NCBI GenBank assembly: GCA_019649035.1
Contig: BMAT01002171.1
Span: 194,852-220,666 of the forward strand
Origin: Elysia marginata
Lineage: Eukaryota; Mollusca; Gastropoda; Plakobranchidae
DNA: 25,815 nucleotides
Direction: 5' to 3'
Positions within the stretch are counted from its first letter, which is position 1; every line of letters begins with the position of its first letter. The notes under the pieces are model-generated. The model made no database searches, was not told where the DNA came from, and saw nothing but the letters and a program-made list of their open reading frames with translations. Position numbers and translations under genes: made by a program. Below, piece after piece: positions 18,084-25,815 of the stretch.

Positions 18084-18286
18084 CAGTGGAAACTGGATAA
18101 AGTAAACACCTCGAAACCCAAAAAAAAATGTTGACTGTAAGCAAGGCTGGCTTTATCCATTTTTGTGGCGAAGGTGGGGGTGGGGGGTGGAACAGGTGAA
18201 CTAAGAAGATTGGAATATGCCCGTTGTAAGTACATCTATAAACAGGAGCCCCTTAAAGTTAACAATTTGAACTTGGTTTCCAGTTG
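18084..18286. mobile_element. Possible third TA-type inverted-repeat element (MITE)
   Basis: CAGTGGAAACTGGATAAAGT starts right after TA at 18082-18083 and resembles pogo-type ends. A plausible right end, GGTTTCCAGTTG, ends near 18286; its complement CAACTGGAAACC is a poorer match, and no TA follows. If real, it is a decayed element of about 200 bases. A G-rich stretch lies inside (18174-18189). Confidence 0.35.
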
Positions 18287-18584
18287 GTTGAGAACGTTTT
18301 GCAAGAGGTGAAAATCAACTTGTTTAAAGTACAGGTAATGGAGAATGTACGCAGTCTGTAGTTGTAAGCTTTCCCTTCAAACATTTACAGGATCTTTCTA
18401 ATATAATCTATTGAGTTCATAGTCCTTTGTGTGTTTCATGAATAAGCAAAAGAAGTGTGCATATCATAAAGAAACTTATGAAATCGTCTCTAATTGAAAA
18501 TGAAAAAAGATCACTTAAACTAAAACAAAAGCCAAAACAACGTGGCCCTTGGAATAAAAACTAAGCATATGCTCTCTCACAGTA
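18287..18584. other. Intergenic, nothing recognised
   Basis: AT-rich sequence with no ORF, repeat boundary or RNA gene that I can support. Confidence 0.7.
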
Positions 18585-19080
18585 CATATTCTTTCTCTAT
18601 CTTTTTCTTTCTGTCTCTCTCTCTATCTCTATCTGCCTTTCTTTTGTGTCGCTCTTACACTTGTTATTTTTCTGTCTTCTTCACTCTAGTCTTTTTCGGT
18701 GTCCTGGGTACTGATTTCAATATTTAACCTCCTCCCTCTCTTCCCCCTTTCTCTCTCTATCTTTCACTTTCTCTCTCCTTCTCTCATCCCTCTCTGTAAC
18801 TGTCTGTCTGTCTATCTGCCCGTCCACGCTTGTTTCTGTCTGTCTGCCTCTGTGTCTGTCTCTCGCTCTTTTTTCATATCTCTTTTTCTCACCTAGGTCT
18901 TACGCTTGTTTTTTTTTTTATCTATTCTTCTTCTGTCGGGTCCGTAAAAAGAGAGATTTCTGTATTGAACCACCTCTCTTCCACCCCCTTATGTGTCTCT
19001 TTATCTCTCTTATTCTCTGTGTATCCTTCCTCAGTTCTTTTTCCAATTCCTTTCCACTCTTTCACGATCGTATTCCCTGT
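18585..19080. repeat. Pyrimidine-rich low-complexity tract
   Basis: C/T-rich + strand sequence with TCTCTC, CTATCT and CTGTCTGTCTG words. It gives overlapping open frames rich in Ser, Leu and Phe in all phases, the signature of simple sequence and not of a gene. Its composition resembles the tracts at 1-118 and 399-490, but no TAG array follows. Confidence 0.85.
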
Positions 19081-19435
19081 GGGTATGCACAATTTCCAGA
19101 TATTTTGCTCAATCACGGGCCATACCCCGAGTCTGGGCAAGTATGCTAAGCATGTTGAACATGTTTGAGTTCCTTTTTTTTTATAGATACACCAATCACA
19201 AGAAAAGATGTACTTTTTATATACTCATTCTCTTAGTTTATTTTTTGGTCAGGTAGTCGTGCAGACAACTGCAGAGTTCTTAAGCGATGAGGCCTCCCTG
19301 TACTACATACCAAATATAACAATTCACGTCAGCCGCCCCTAAATTAGTAAAATTGTGAATCGTGATTTAATCCTGAAAGTATACGGTGGGATACTTGCAT
19401 AGTACAATTCTTCAGCTCACATCTATTTTGACAAG
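19081..19435. other. Intergenic, nothing recognised
   Basis: Mixed-composition unique sequence. No splice-bounded frame, repeat end or RNA gene is visible. Confidence 0.6.
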
Positions 19436-19615
19436 ATGGAGTCACAACCACTTTCCATAAATAACGGAGTTGAACAATGGCACCAAAACTTCCCAAAGCT
19501 GTTTCTGGCGGCATCCAAGAAAGCAAAGCTGACTTATGGTATAGATATAGGTGGAGAAACTATAACTGGCCTGATTTTCGCTTATCATGTTGCTCATTTG
19601 ACAGAAACATCATAA
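19436..19615 (+). CDS. Isolated 59-codon ORF, unidentified
   Basis: ATG at 19436 to TAA at 19613-19615. The first part (MESQPLSINNGVEQWHQNFP, then KLFLAASKKAKLTYG) has mixed, protein-like composition, unlike the low-complexity frames around it. It could be an exon or transposon remnant ending near the GT of TTATGGTATAG (about 19540). No recognised domain, no neighbouring exon, and no clear promoter. It may be chance. Confidence 0.2.
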   Translation: MESQPLSINNGVEQWHQNFPKLFLAASKKAKLTYGIDIGGETITGLIFAYHVAHLTETS

Positions 19616-19692
19616 CAGATTTATGCAAATGAATATAACACCATTAGTGAAACTGTAGGGCTAAAAATGTACAAGGGAAAAACATAACACAC

Positions 19693-19784
19693 GACAAACT
19701 ATCCCAGTCTAAACGAAGTATTCATCGAAAACGAAGAAGACAAACTATCCCAGTCTAAACGAAGTATTCATCGAAAACGAAGAA
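19693..19784. repeat. 46-bp perfect tandem duplication
   Basis: A 46-base unit beginning GACAAACTATCCCAGTC and ending AAAACGAAGAA occurs twice in tandem (19693-19738 and 19739-19784) without mismatch. It is followed by an A-rich run. Confidence 0.95.
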
Positions 19785-21413
19785 ATAAAAAAAAAATAAA
19801 AACTATAAATACATGTACCTTGGTCAAACAAAATTCTTAAAAGAGACCACGAAAGAAGAGATAGCTTGTAGAATCAGGGCAGGCTAGAGCTGTTTTAGAA
19901 GAAAGGGGAAAGTTTCTTGGATAATAATGCTCATATTAATTAAGAGACAAGTCTTCGACCGGTTTATTCTCTCCGCTGTGATGTAACTTTGTAAGGTTAT
20001 TATACGCGGTCATCGACAAAAGCAATGAGAAAAAAGAATAGCCATTACAAGATAAACTTTGAAGTTTAGAAGTAAAAGATAAAGCACCGTGTATAGAAAT
20101 GGCGAGCAGGACTGAGGTGCAAGGTGTATTCTGATCTGTTCTTAAATAGGAGTATAAATCGGCTGGATATGTGGCATGTGGCCTGACTTAGCGATAACAG
20201 ATGGACGAAAAGAGTGGCGGAGTGGCTACCAGGACAGTGCAAAAGATCCAAAAGTAGACAAAAGTGAAGATGGCCAGATGATCTTGTTCATTTGAAAGGG
20301 GTAGTATAGAAAAGGGGTGCGCTGCATAAAGAGGGGTTGAGAGATGATGTGGGGGCTACTTCCGGCAGGAACACAGCTTCGTAGAAAACCATAGGAAACT
20401 AGTAAACATGCATTGATGGTGAAGTTAAACAGCCTGAAGGTCCATGAACAATAGCAGAGTTTTGGCATCTTTTTTACATTTGTCTTTTGATTTTTCTTCT
20501 TGAGTGGATTGGTATACCTGCAACTATGTGGTCATTCTACTTGTATGTCGATCTGTCCATACTCAACATAATTATGTGTGGTATTGGTCTTTGCATGGGT
20601 GGAATAATGTTGATTTCTTTGGATGAGATTGGAACTGTGCTTTTTGAGTGCCCTAAATCCAAGGCGTTTATGTTATCCTCTTTTCATTGCATGGTGGTTT
20701 AGATACTTACAAGTTCTAAAGAAAAATTTACATAGTTTTCTTCCAGTATTTATGCACCAATAATATGATAGTATTGTGTTTTTTACTTAATCGCAAAAGG
20801 AATTGTTTCAACATTTCTTTTCTTGTATTACATGTATTACTTTGCTGGACCATCAATGTCATACGGTTCAATCGAAAAAAGTTTAACTAGGGGTCTAGTT
20901 AAGAACATTTTGGCGCAGAGATCATTCTTCACTCTATTAAATTTCAGATGCTATGCTAGAAACCGCCGTTTCGTCTCTCCTTTCTTGATTGCATGTATAC
21001 ATAGATGTTCCTTCGTTTCATGGAATCAATTTTTCCACAAGTAACATAATTATATACTGTGCCTCACAGTTGTCCTTAAAGACTCTTCCTCTGCCAAGGC
21101 AATTGCAAATTCTCGTTTTATATCTTCGGTGGCCTTTTGATTAACGCATATTTTCTTGTACTAGTGTTGTGTAGTACTGTATTCCAATATACGACTCTCA
21201 TGTTGCTCGCTTTTGTCTGCTTTCCTTCTGGCTGTATGCGATAACTATGTCAGTCAGTTAAGACTAAGAGACTTGAGCGGAAAAAAGAGTATTAAAATAC
21301 AAGATTAGTAGCGGCATTTAAACGTGATTCCGTGGTTTTCACAGTGTGGTTTTCATTTAAATTTTAGGCCATCAACTTAAAGTTATCATTTGCTGTTAGT
21401 ATTTAAGACACCA
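19785..21413. other. Intergenic, nothing recognised
   Basis: AT-rich sequence between the 46-bp duplication and the 39-bp array. Open frames near 20226-20702 and 20823-21044 lack domains, homology cues or splice context, and I reject them as genes. Confidence 0.6.
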
Positions 21414-21687
21414 CTCTAATGAGGCCAGTTGATTGTAATGTTGCATTCATCAATTCAAAGAGATCAGTTGTTAACGATGTTTATAGTACCGATTCAATAG
21501 AGCCAGTTTATAGCAATGTTGAAGACATCAATGTGGCAGGGTCAGTTCGTAGTGAGGTTTAAGACATTGATTTAATGGGGCCAGTTGATGATTATTTTTG
21601 AAGGAATCGATTCAGTGGGGTCAAGCGCTGATGGTGTTGAAGGCATAGATTTAATAGTACGAGTTCGAGTGATATCTATATTTATGA
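21414..21687. repeat. Diverged tandem array of about seven 39-bp units
   Basis: Units start at 21414, 21453, 21492, 21531, 21570, 21610 and 21649. Most begin ATTYAATRGGG or a variant, continue with CCAGTTGAT-like or TCAGTT-like sequence at unit positions 12-19, and end GAAGACATCA or GAAGGCATAG. Five of the six complete units are exactly 39 bases and one is 40. A weaker unit may precede. The units contain stops in each + frame I checked, so this is not a coding repeat despite 39 being 13 codons. Confidence 0.75.
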
Positions 21688-22391
21688 TAAATAAATGACA
21701 GATGGTTTTTAGTTATCACTCTAAAATTACCGTATGCATAGCTCTGTTTATATCAGGTGAGGATATTAATGGTTTGTGTAAGGAAGCTTCTTAGTTTAAA
21801 AAAATACTGAGCGTTTCAGGAGAATAATGGCTACAGTTTGTTGAAATCGGAGCCATGGGAGATTGATTGTTGATCCGTGACTAGTAGATTAAAGTAGAAT
21901 GGAACTAGGTTTTTGTAATGAGTACTAAAAACCAACTGGCCTGTCAAAACATCATCAAACTGACCCCACGTAGAATATGGGTGGTGCTAAATTAGTCTAA
22001 GATCACGCGATTGGTCTCAGGCAACGCGCAATAGCTAAGCGATGGCACCACTTTTCGCAACATGCATCTTATTGGTCGTTCGCCAGCACTGTAGATATGT
22101 GCCACTTGCAAGATAAAATTATCATGTCATTTTGCTAGTAGGCGGGAGCATTACACAATCGAGCTACCTATCCACCGTCCTATGGGGAGAGGAGCTATGA
22201 TTGGCACGAGCCTTTAAGAATAGCCCTAATCGCCCGCAGATTCTGTGATCATGCAGCATACTTATCTAGACCTTACTGGAGAGTTGACTTCAAGCGAGTT
22301 GACTTTTCGCGGACTCCATTGTAAGTTATTGTATATAACAGAAAATGTCTTTTCTTCAAAGAATTTGGTACTGTAAATAGTTCAAGCAGGA
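21688..22391. other. Intergenic with a GC-richer promoter-like block
   Basis: The first part is unique AT-rich sequence. About 21960-22320 is richer in G+C and CpG and carries three ATTGG boxes, listed separately. It lies just downstream of the chitin synthase poly(A) signal on the other strand. Confidence 0.5.
22000..22326 (+). promoter_or_regulatory. Candidate promoter / first exon antisense to chitin synthase 3' end
   Basis: Three ATTGG (CCAAT-box) words near 22010, 22071 and 22199, E2F-like TTTTCGC words (near 22052 and 22305) and GGCGGGAG are followed by a TA-rich CTTTAAGAATAG near 22213. A full-consensus donor GTAAGT begins at 22321. This would fit a + strand promoter with a short non-coding first exon. 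No downstream coding exon is identified on this strand. Inference only. Confidence 0.25.
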
Positions 22392-22397
22392 TTTATT
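22392..22397 (-). terminator. CHS: Chitin synthase polyadenylation signal
   Basis: AATAAA on the minus strand, about 130 bases after the stop codon at 22528. It is the first such signal downstream and gives a short 3' UTR. Confidence 0.6.
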
Positions 22398-22527
22398 CAT
22401 ATGTTGTAATGTGTGAAGCATGACAGCTGACTGAATGTTCTTTAAACTGTCATAGGTATTTACACTAACAAAGACAAGACAAAACCAGTTCATTTGCCAA
22501 AATAAGAGAACAACCCCATTCAGCCCT

Positions 22528-22982
22528 TTACTCCTTGGTTTGCCTGCGGTGCACCCACAGAGGGACGCGGCTATCACCGCCATCTCTGCACACCTGCCTG
22601 GCTATCTTGCCCAGTACCTGCTCCAGTCTTCCGGCCGTGAGGCCGACGAGCTGAATGGCCAGAGTAAAGCCGTAGAGGGCTCCGCTCATCACGCCGTATA
22701 TGTTGAGCCTGGCCAGGGGAGAATCGGCGCCCAGATAGAAGTAAGACAACATGGCCAACCACAAGGCGTTAAGGCCTAGGAACGTGGCCAGCGTGCGGTT
22801 TCTCAGAGTGCGGAGTCCCTGGGCCAGGGCGGCCTTCTCCAGGCCCGTATTGACGCCGACACCGATGAGAGAGGAGGCCAGGTCAGCCCAGAACTTGTGC
22901 TCCTCGACCGCTCTCTGACCATAGTCTCTCATGTCACTCAGCCGCGCAGACACGGCGCTCTGAAGCTCAGCCTCGGTATCTG
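22528..22982 (-). CDS. CHS: Chitin synthase last exon
   Basis: It starts after ATTCTAG (or three bases later after CAG, same phase) and encodes DTEAELQSAVSARLSD, HKFWADLASSLIGVGVN, LRTLRNRTLATFLGLNALWL, a second membrane span NIYGVMSGALYGFTLAIQL, and a C-terminus ending RRQTKE, then TAA. FWADL plus an LRN-type helix leading into a membrane span is the conserved end of animal chitin synthases. The exon is far more GC-rich than its surroundings, as expected for a constrained coding exon. The predicted cytosolic tail is about 35 residues. Confidence 0.9.
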
Positions 22983-25592
22983 CTAGAATATTGCAAGAAG
23001 AGAGCTTTTTTGATGATAGATTGATTGAGTGAAATTTTTACAAGCCCAGTCCATCATTAGCGATGATCTCAGGGCTTACGATCTCTCCAAATTTAGTTTA
23101 CTTCGATACTATAAACTTGCCAACCTATCTCATATATTAAAATCAAGTTTTAAAAATCTTTGAAACTATTTACAAGTTTTAAAAGTTTTCTATACATTGC
23201 TTCAGATTTTGCCATATAATCCAATCTCTTTCAGATAATCCGAAATCTGAAAGGCTTTCACCTCTCGGAATAGTGTGTGCATATCAGTCGTCTTATAATA
23301 TTTTTGTCTGTTTAGCAAAAAATCTGCAAGAAGAGAGCAGCAAGCGTATTAAATTATTTTCATGCAAAAAAAAAAAAATCAACAGTGCTAAGAGCAAGGA
23401 CAAAGGATTTAATATACGAAAAAGAAAGAAGGAAGTAGAGGCGCAAGCAGGAGAAGAATACTCTAATAATCAAAGTGATTTCTAAATCTTCAAGATATTT
23501 TGATTTTTTTAAAAGTTTTTTTTTTTAAGATTAGGCCTAAGTGTAACCAGCGACAGTTCAATCGACGAAACCGCAACGGTACTAGACCTAAAAAGTTTTA
23601 ACAAAGCAGTGCATTGCTGCCTCTACTACATTGCTGGAAGCAATCCCCATCTTTTTTTTCAATATCAGAATGATTATTTATAACGAAAAAATAACGATTG
23701 GTGAATTCATTATACACTGTTAGAGAGTGAGCTTTAGAGCCCAGGATAATATCGAACAATTATAGTACACATTAATCGGGTAATCGGACTTGTGAGAATG
23801 GGGGTTAAAAGTTCTACTATATTTAGGGCTAAAATGCGAATCAATAATATCAACTGCTACATGTGCACAAGGAGACTATAGAAAATCCTAACAATTGGCA
23901 AAAATACTTTGCTTTCGTCATTCAGGTTGCGTATGCGAGTGAAATAAAAAAAAATACAAAAATAAGATTTTTTAAGATAAAAGAACAAACAAAAATGCCG
24001 CTGTCAGGTTATCTAGACTCCATTTCAATGTTTTCGTCGCAGTATCGCTGCACGGACACATTCTAGTCAAAAACTTAGATAATGAAGATTTCGATTTTAA
24101 GGCTCATCATATGAACTTGAAATTTGCATTGAAATGTGGCAATAAGTATAAAACAAGTCATTGTAACACACGGATCATGACACGAAGAAAATATGTGCTC
24201 ATATATGCTTCATTTTCCGGAGTTAAGATCTGGAATACAGAATGATCACGTCACTGATATTTACACGTATTTTCTTCATGACTTTTCCCTCTTTATATCA
24301 ACCGCATAACAAACGCGGTTTCTTTGAGAGTAACATTGTCAATTTACTGTGGAAAAAGAAGGCAACCAATCTCATTTCTTTTTCAAAACAATTTTCATCA
24401 TCTCACCTACCTCCGTTTTTTACCAACATTTTTGTTCTTCTGCGGCGCTTTACAAAGCTCTTCAAATTTGGTAAGCAAGAGAGTTTTGGAACTTTTGCTT
24501 GATTCTGAAAAAGACAAAGTGTAGTATTTTACAAACATAAAGAACACAGCAGATACTCGATGTGCTTGGAATAAAAATGTGAAAGTTTGTATTTAGATCT
24601 GAAAACTCATGGGCTATCAACTATACCAAGCCTTTTAATTTATTTTTAACATGGAACTGAAATTTAAATTTATGATTGCAAGAAGATAATGAGAGTAAAA
24701 TTGATTCAAAGATACCTTTGCATACTATTATAGAAAAATCTACGAAAACGCAAACTTCGTATTTTTCGTGCTAAGAAAATTTGTAGAACTAGAATGAGGA
24801 TAAAAAATAATGAGGTCTCCAAGGTAACGATCTTTGCAAAAAAACACAAAACGAAAAGAAAAGGTTACTATTCTTTTTAAAGTCTCTGATCGATTCTGCT
24901 CCATCTGCAAGTACTAAGTGAGGCGCTTTCTATTGTCAAAGACATTCACAGCCTTGTTACAGGAGGCAGTGCTCCAACTTTTATATTTGAAAAAAAAAAT
25001 AGAAAAAAATTAGAAAAAAAGAATACCAGTATATATAATGTGAGAAAGTCAAATTACATTAACACAAAAAAGGCAAGGCTGAGTAAAAAAAATAAAATTA
25101 GAAAATTAATAAAAGAAACAAAAAAGTTTAAAGGTAGGCTACTCATTCAGCGGGTGCTATAAGTATAAAAATGAGGTCCTGGAAGATCATTCAAACAAAC
25201 AAATGATTAAGAAAAATAATTATAAATTAAAGGCTTTTTATTGAAATACCAGACAGTAGTGTATAACCATAATCCAGTTTAGAGACACAAGAGACACCAT
25301 AAGTGTTATTGTTACATGAGAATTCAGTTATTTTTAACTTGGACCGATACGACTGATTTTAAAGTACAAACTACACTCACGCCATCCCTGGTGCCCCAGC
25401 TCTGATCGATGATATTGGCGATGCTGTAAAGCGGTAACAGTACGTGCATGGCAGGGAAGATAAACAGGTAAGCGAAGCCGTACACGATCTGATAGCATTC
25501 CATAGGGTGCATGAGCGAGGCGTACACCAAACTCAGTGCCAGTAGTAGGATCATATAGTGCTGCTGGAAGTGGAAGGCACCCGCTTTTGCCT
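22528..25592 (-). CDS. CHS: Chitin synthase, C-terminal part (3' end of gene; 5' part beyond window)
   Basis: A family-2 glycosyltransferase of the plasma membrane that polymerises UDP-GlcNAc into chitin and extrudes it, used in molluscs for shell matrix, radula and gut linings. Three exons are read in order: 25592-25381, 24504-24411 and 22982-22528, giving 252 residues to the stop. Seen directly: the membrane segments that follow the catalytic domain, the hallmark SWGTRDG, a basic linker, then a soluble stretch and two further membrane segments. The catalytic core (EDR and QRRRW motifs), and the N-terminal myosin motor known in many molluscan chitin synthases, would be coded beyond position 25815. 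The gene converges on POLL, tail to tail, about 6.5 kb apart. Confidence 0.9.
23006..23324 (-). mobile_element. Retroposon insertion with SINE-like 3' tail in last chitin synthase intron
   Basis: TGCAAGAAGAGAGC occurs at 22992-23005 and again at 23325-23338, a perfect 14-bp target-site duplication around 319 bases. The minus-strand 3' end (23078 to 23011) reads TAAGCCCTGAGATC, then GGACTGGGCTTGTAAAAATT and a CAATCAATC-type tail, closely matching the 3' end of the SINE at 503-758. The other 240 bases do not resemble the SINE head, so this is either a 5'-truncated LINE that shares its tail with the SINE or a different SINE subtype. Confidence 0.75.
23339..24410 (-). other. CHS: Chitin synthase intron, remaining part
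   Basis: AT-rich intron sequence between the predicted 94-base exon and the retroposon. An A-run lies at about 23365-23378. A + strand frame at 23273-23485 is Lys-rich and starts in the retroposon; it is not considered a gene. Confidence 0.6.
24411..24504 (-). CDS. CHS: Predicted small chitin synthase exon (basic linker)
   Basis: The flanking exons cannot join: one ends in phase 0, and the next starts with two bases of a codon. On the minus strand, TCTTTTTCAG is followed by a 94-base open stretch (NQAKVPKLSCLPNLKSFVKR, then a basic RRRTKMLVKNG) and the donor GTAGGT. It begins in phase 0 and leaves one base, exactly the phases required. A basic, poorly conserved linker after SWGTR is normal in animal chitin synthases. 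The alternative donor GTGAGA five bases on would break the frame. No transcript evidence is available. Confidence 0.65.
24505..25380 (-). other. CHS: Chitin synthase intron
   Basis: AT-rich intron. It contains an A-rich low-complexity stretch at about 24985-25120. A candidate short exon after CTTGCAG near 24915 was considered but does not fit the needed phases. Confidence 0.65.
25381..25592 (-). CDS. CHS: Chitin synthase exon with SWGTR motif
   Basis: The exon opens after CCTCATACAG with AG completing a split codon, then AKAGAFHFQQHYMILLLALS, LVYASLMHPMECYQIVYGF, a second hydrophobic span LFIFPAMHVLLPLYSIANI, and IDQSWGTRDG. SWGTR is one of the three signature motifs of chitin synthases and is needed for chain extrusion. 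The donor GTGAGT follows a complete Gly codon (phase 0). The frame upstream of the acceptor is intron. Confidence 0.93.
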
Positions 25593-25745
25593 CTGTATGA
25601 GGAAAGAGAGATACAGGCTCAAAATAAAAATCGGAGGTATAGACTACAAGATTAGAAATAATTTGGGTTGTAATAATATTTGGAAGCGGTACCGGTATTG
25701 ATGGCAATTGATTATGAAATTAGTGAATGTAGTGTGGTGGTAAAG
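25593..25745 (-). other. CHS: Chitin synthase intron leading to right edge
   Basis: On the minus strand this is pyrimidine- and AT-rich intron sequence before the acceptor CCTCATACAG. The open frame continues into it by chance, giving the apparent Met-initiated extension. Confidence 0.8.
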
Positions 25746-25815
25746 CAGCAGCAATAGAAGTAGCAGTAGTAATAGTAGTAGTAGACGTAGTAGTAGTAGT
25801 AGTAGTAGTAGTAGT
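25746..25815. repeat. AGC/TAG trinucleotide microsatellite, third array, runs off the window
   Basis: CAGCAGCAATAGAAG passes into TAGTAG units with few interruptions up to the last base. The order (AGC words, AGAAG, then TAG) resembles the array at 119-334. Confidence 0.95.

Noticed and set aside
18174..18189. G-quadruplex at GGTGGGGGTGGGGGGTGG
   Set aside because: Only two runs reach three or more G, so it does not meet the four-run pattern.
18542..19256. Overlapping Ser/Leu/Phe-rich frames
   Set aside because: They are products of the pyrimidine-rich tract and open in several phases at once.
22540..22779. + strand and second minus-strand frames over the last chitin synthase exon
   Set aside because: They are shadows of the GC-rich coding exon in other frames.
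23273..23485. Lys-rich + strand frame as a gene
   Set aside because: It begins inside the retroposon, crosses its target duplication and contains an A-run. It is antisense to a chitin synthase intron.
24870..24930. Short candidate chitin synthase exon after CTTGCAG on the minus strand
   Set aside because: Its phases (0 in, 0 out) do not solve the mismatch, and the required exon is already supplied by 24411-24504. It could only be an additional optional exon.
1..25815. CRISPR arrays, bacterial operons, Shine-Dalgarno sites or plasmid features
   Set aside because: None seen. The spliced genes and retroposons show eukaryotic DNA, and the tandem repeats lack spacers.

Overview
The window reads as nuclear DNA of an invertebrate, most likely a mollusc and probably a gastropod. 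It is AT-rich, has GT-AG introns, dense microsatellites, a tRNA-derived SINE, non-LTR retrotransposon pieces and pogo/Tigger-like terminal repeats. It holds one complete gene and the 3' end of a second. The combination of a full BRCT-type DNA polymerase lambda and an animal chitin synthase fits Lophotrochozoa; the mollusc assignment is inference.

Layout. Positions 1-990 hold two copies of a composite low-complexity module (pyrimidine tract, TAG microsatellite, GGCCAGC-type end), the second interrupted by a full-length SINE with a perfect 12-bp target-site duplication. Positions 990-2171 are the presumed promoter and 5' leader region of POLL. POLL runs on the + strand from 2175 to 15948 in nine coding exons. 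All junctions keep frame and give a 534-residue protein with BRCT, lyase (8 kDa), fingers, palm and thumb parts intact. Its introns carry a decayed unidentified ORF on the minus strand (6841-8044), a TA-flanked inverted-repeat element (8959-10047) with a 5'-truncated retrotransposon nested in it, a pair of GGACGC palindromes, a second TA-type element (12987-14574) around a 594-base assembly gap, and small tandem duplications.

Positions 15949-22390 separate two convergent genes. After the POLL 3' UTR I see AT-rich sequence, a possible third inverted-repeat element, a pyrimidine tract, an isolated 59-codon ORF, a 46-bp tandem duplication, a diverged array of 39-bp units, and a CCAAT-rich promoter-like block. 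Positions 22392-25592 are the 3' end of a chitin synthase gene on the minus strand. Two exons are obvious by protein sequence. Their reading phases do not join, and a 94-base exon at 24411-24504 with the required phases and splice sites repairs this. The intron before the last exon carries a retroposon insertion whose target-site duplication copied the splice-site pyrimidine tract.

The two genes have unrelated roles: nuclear base-excision and end-joining repair (POLL), and chitin synthesis at the plasma membrane (chitin synthase). No operon-like logic is expected. The window's most unusual content lies in its repeats rather than its genes.
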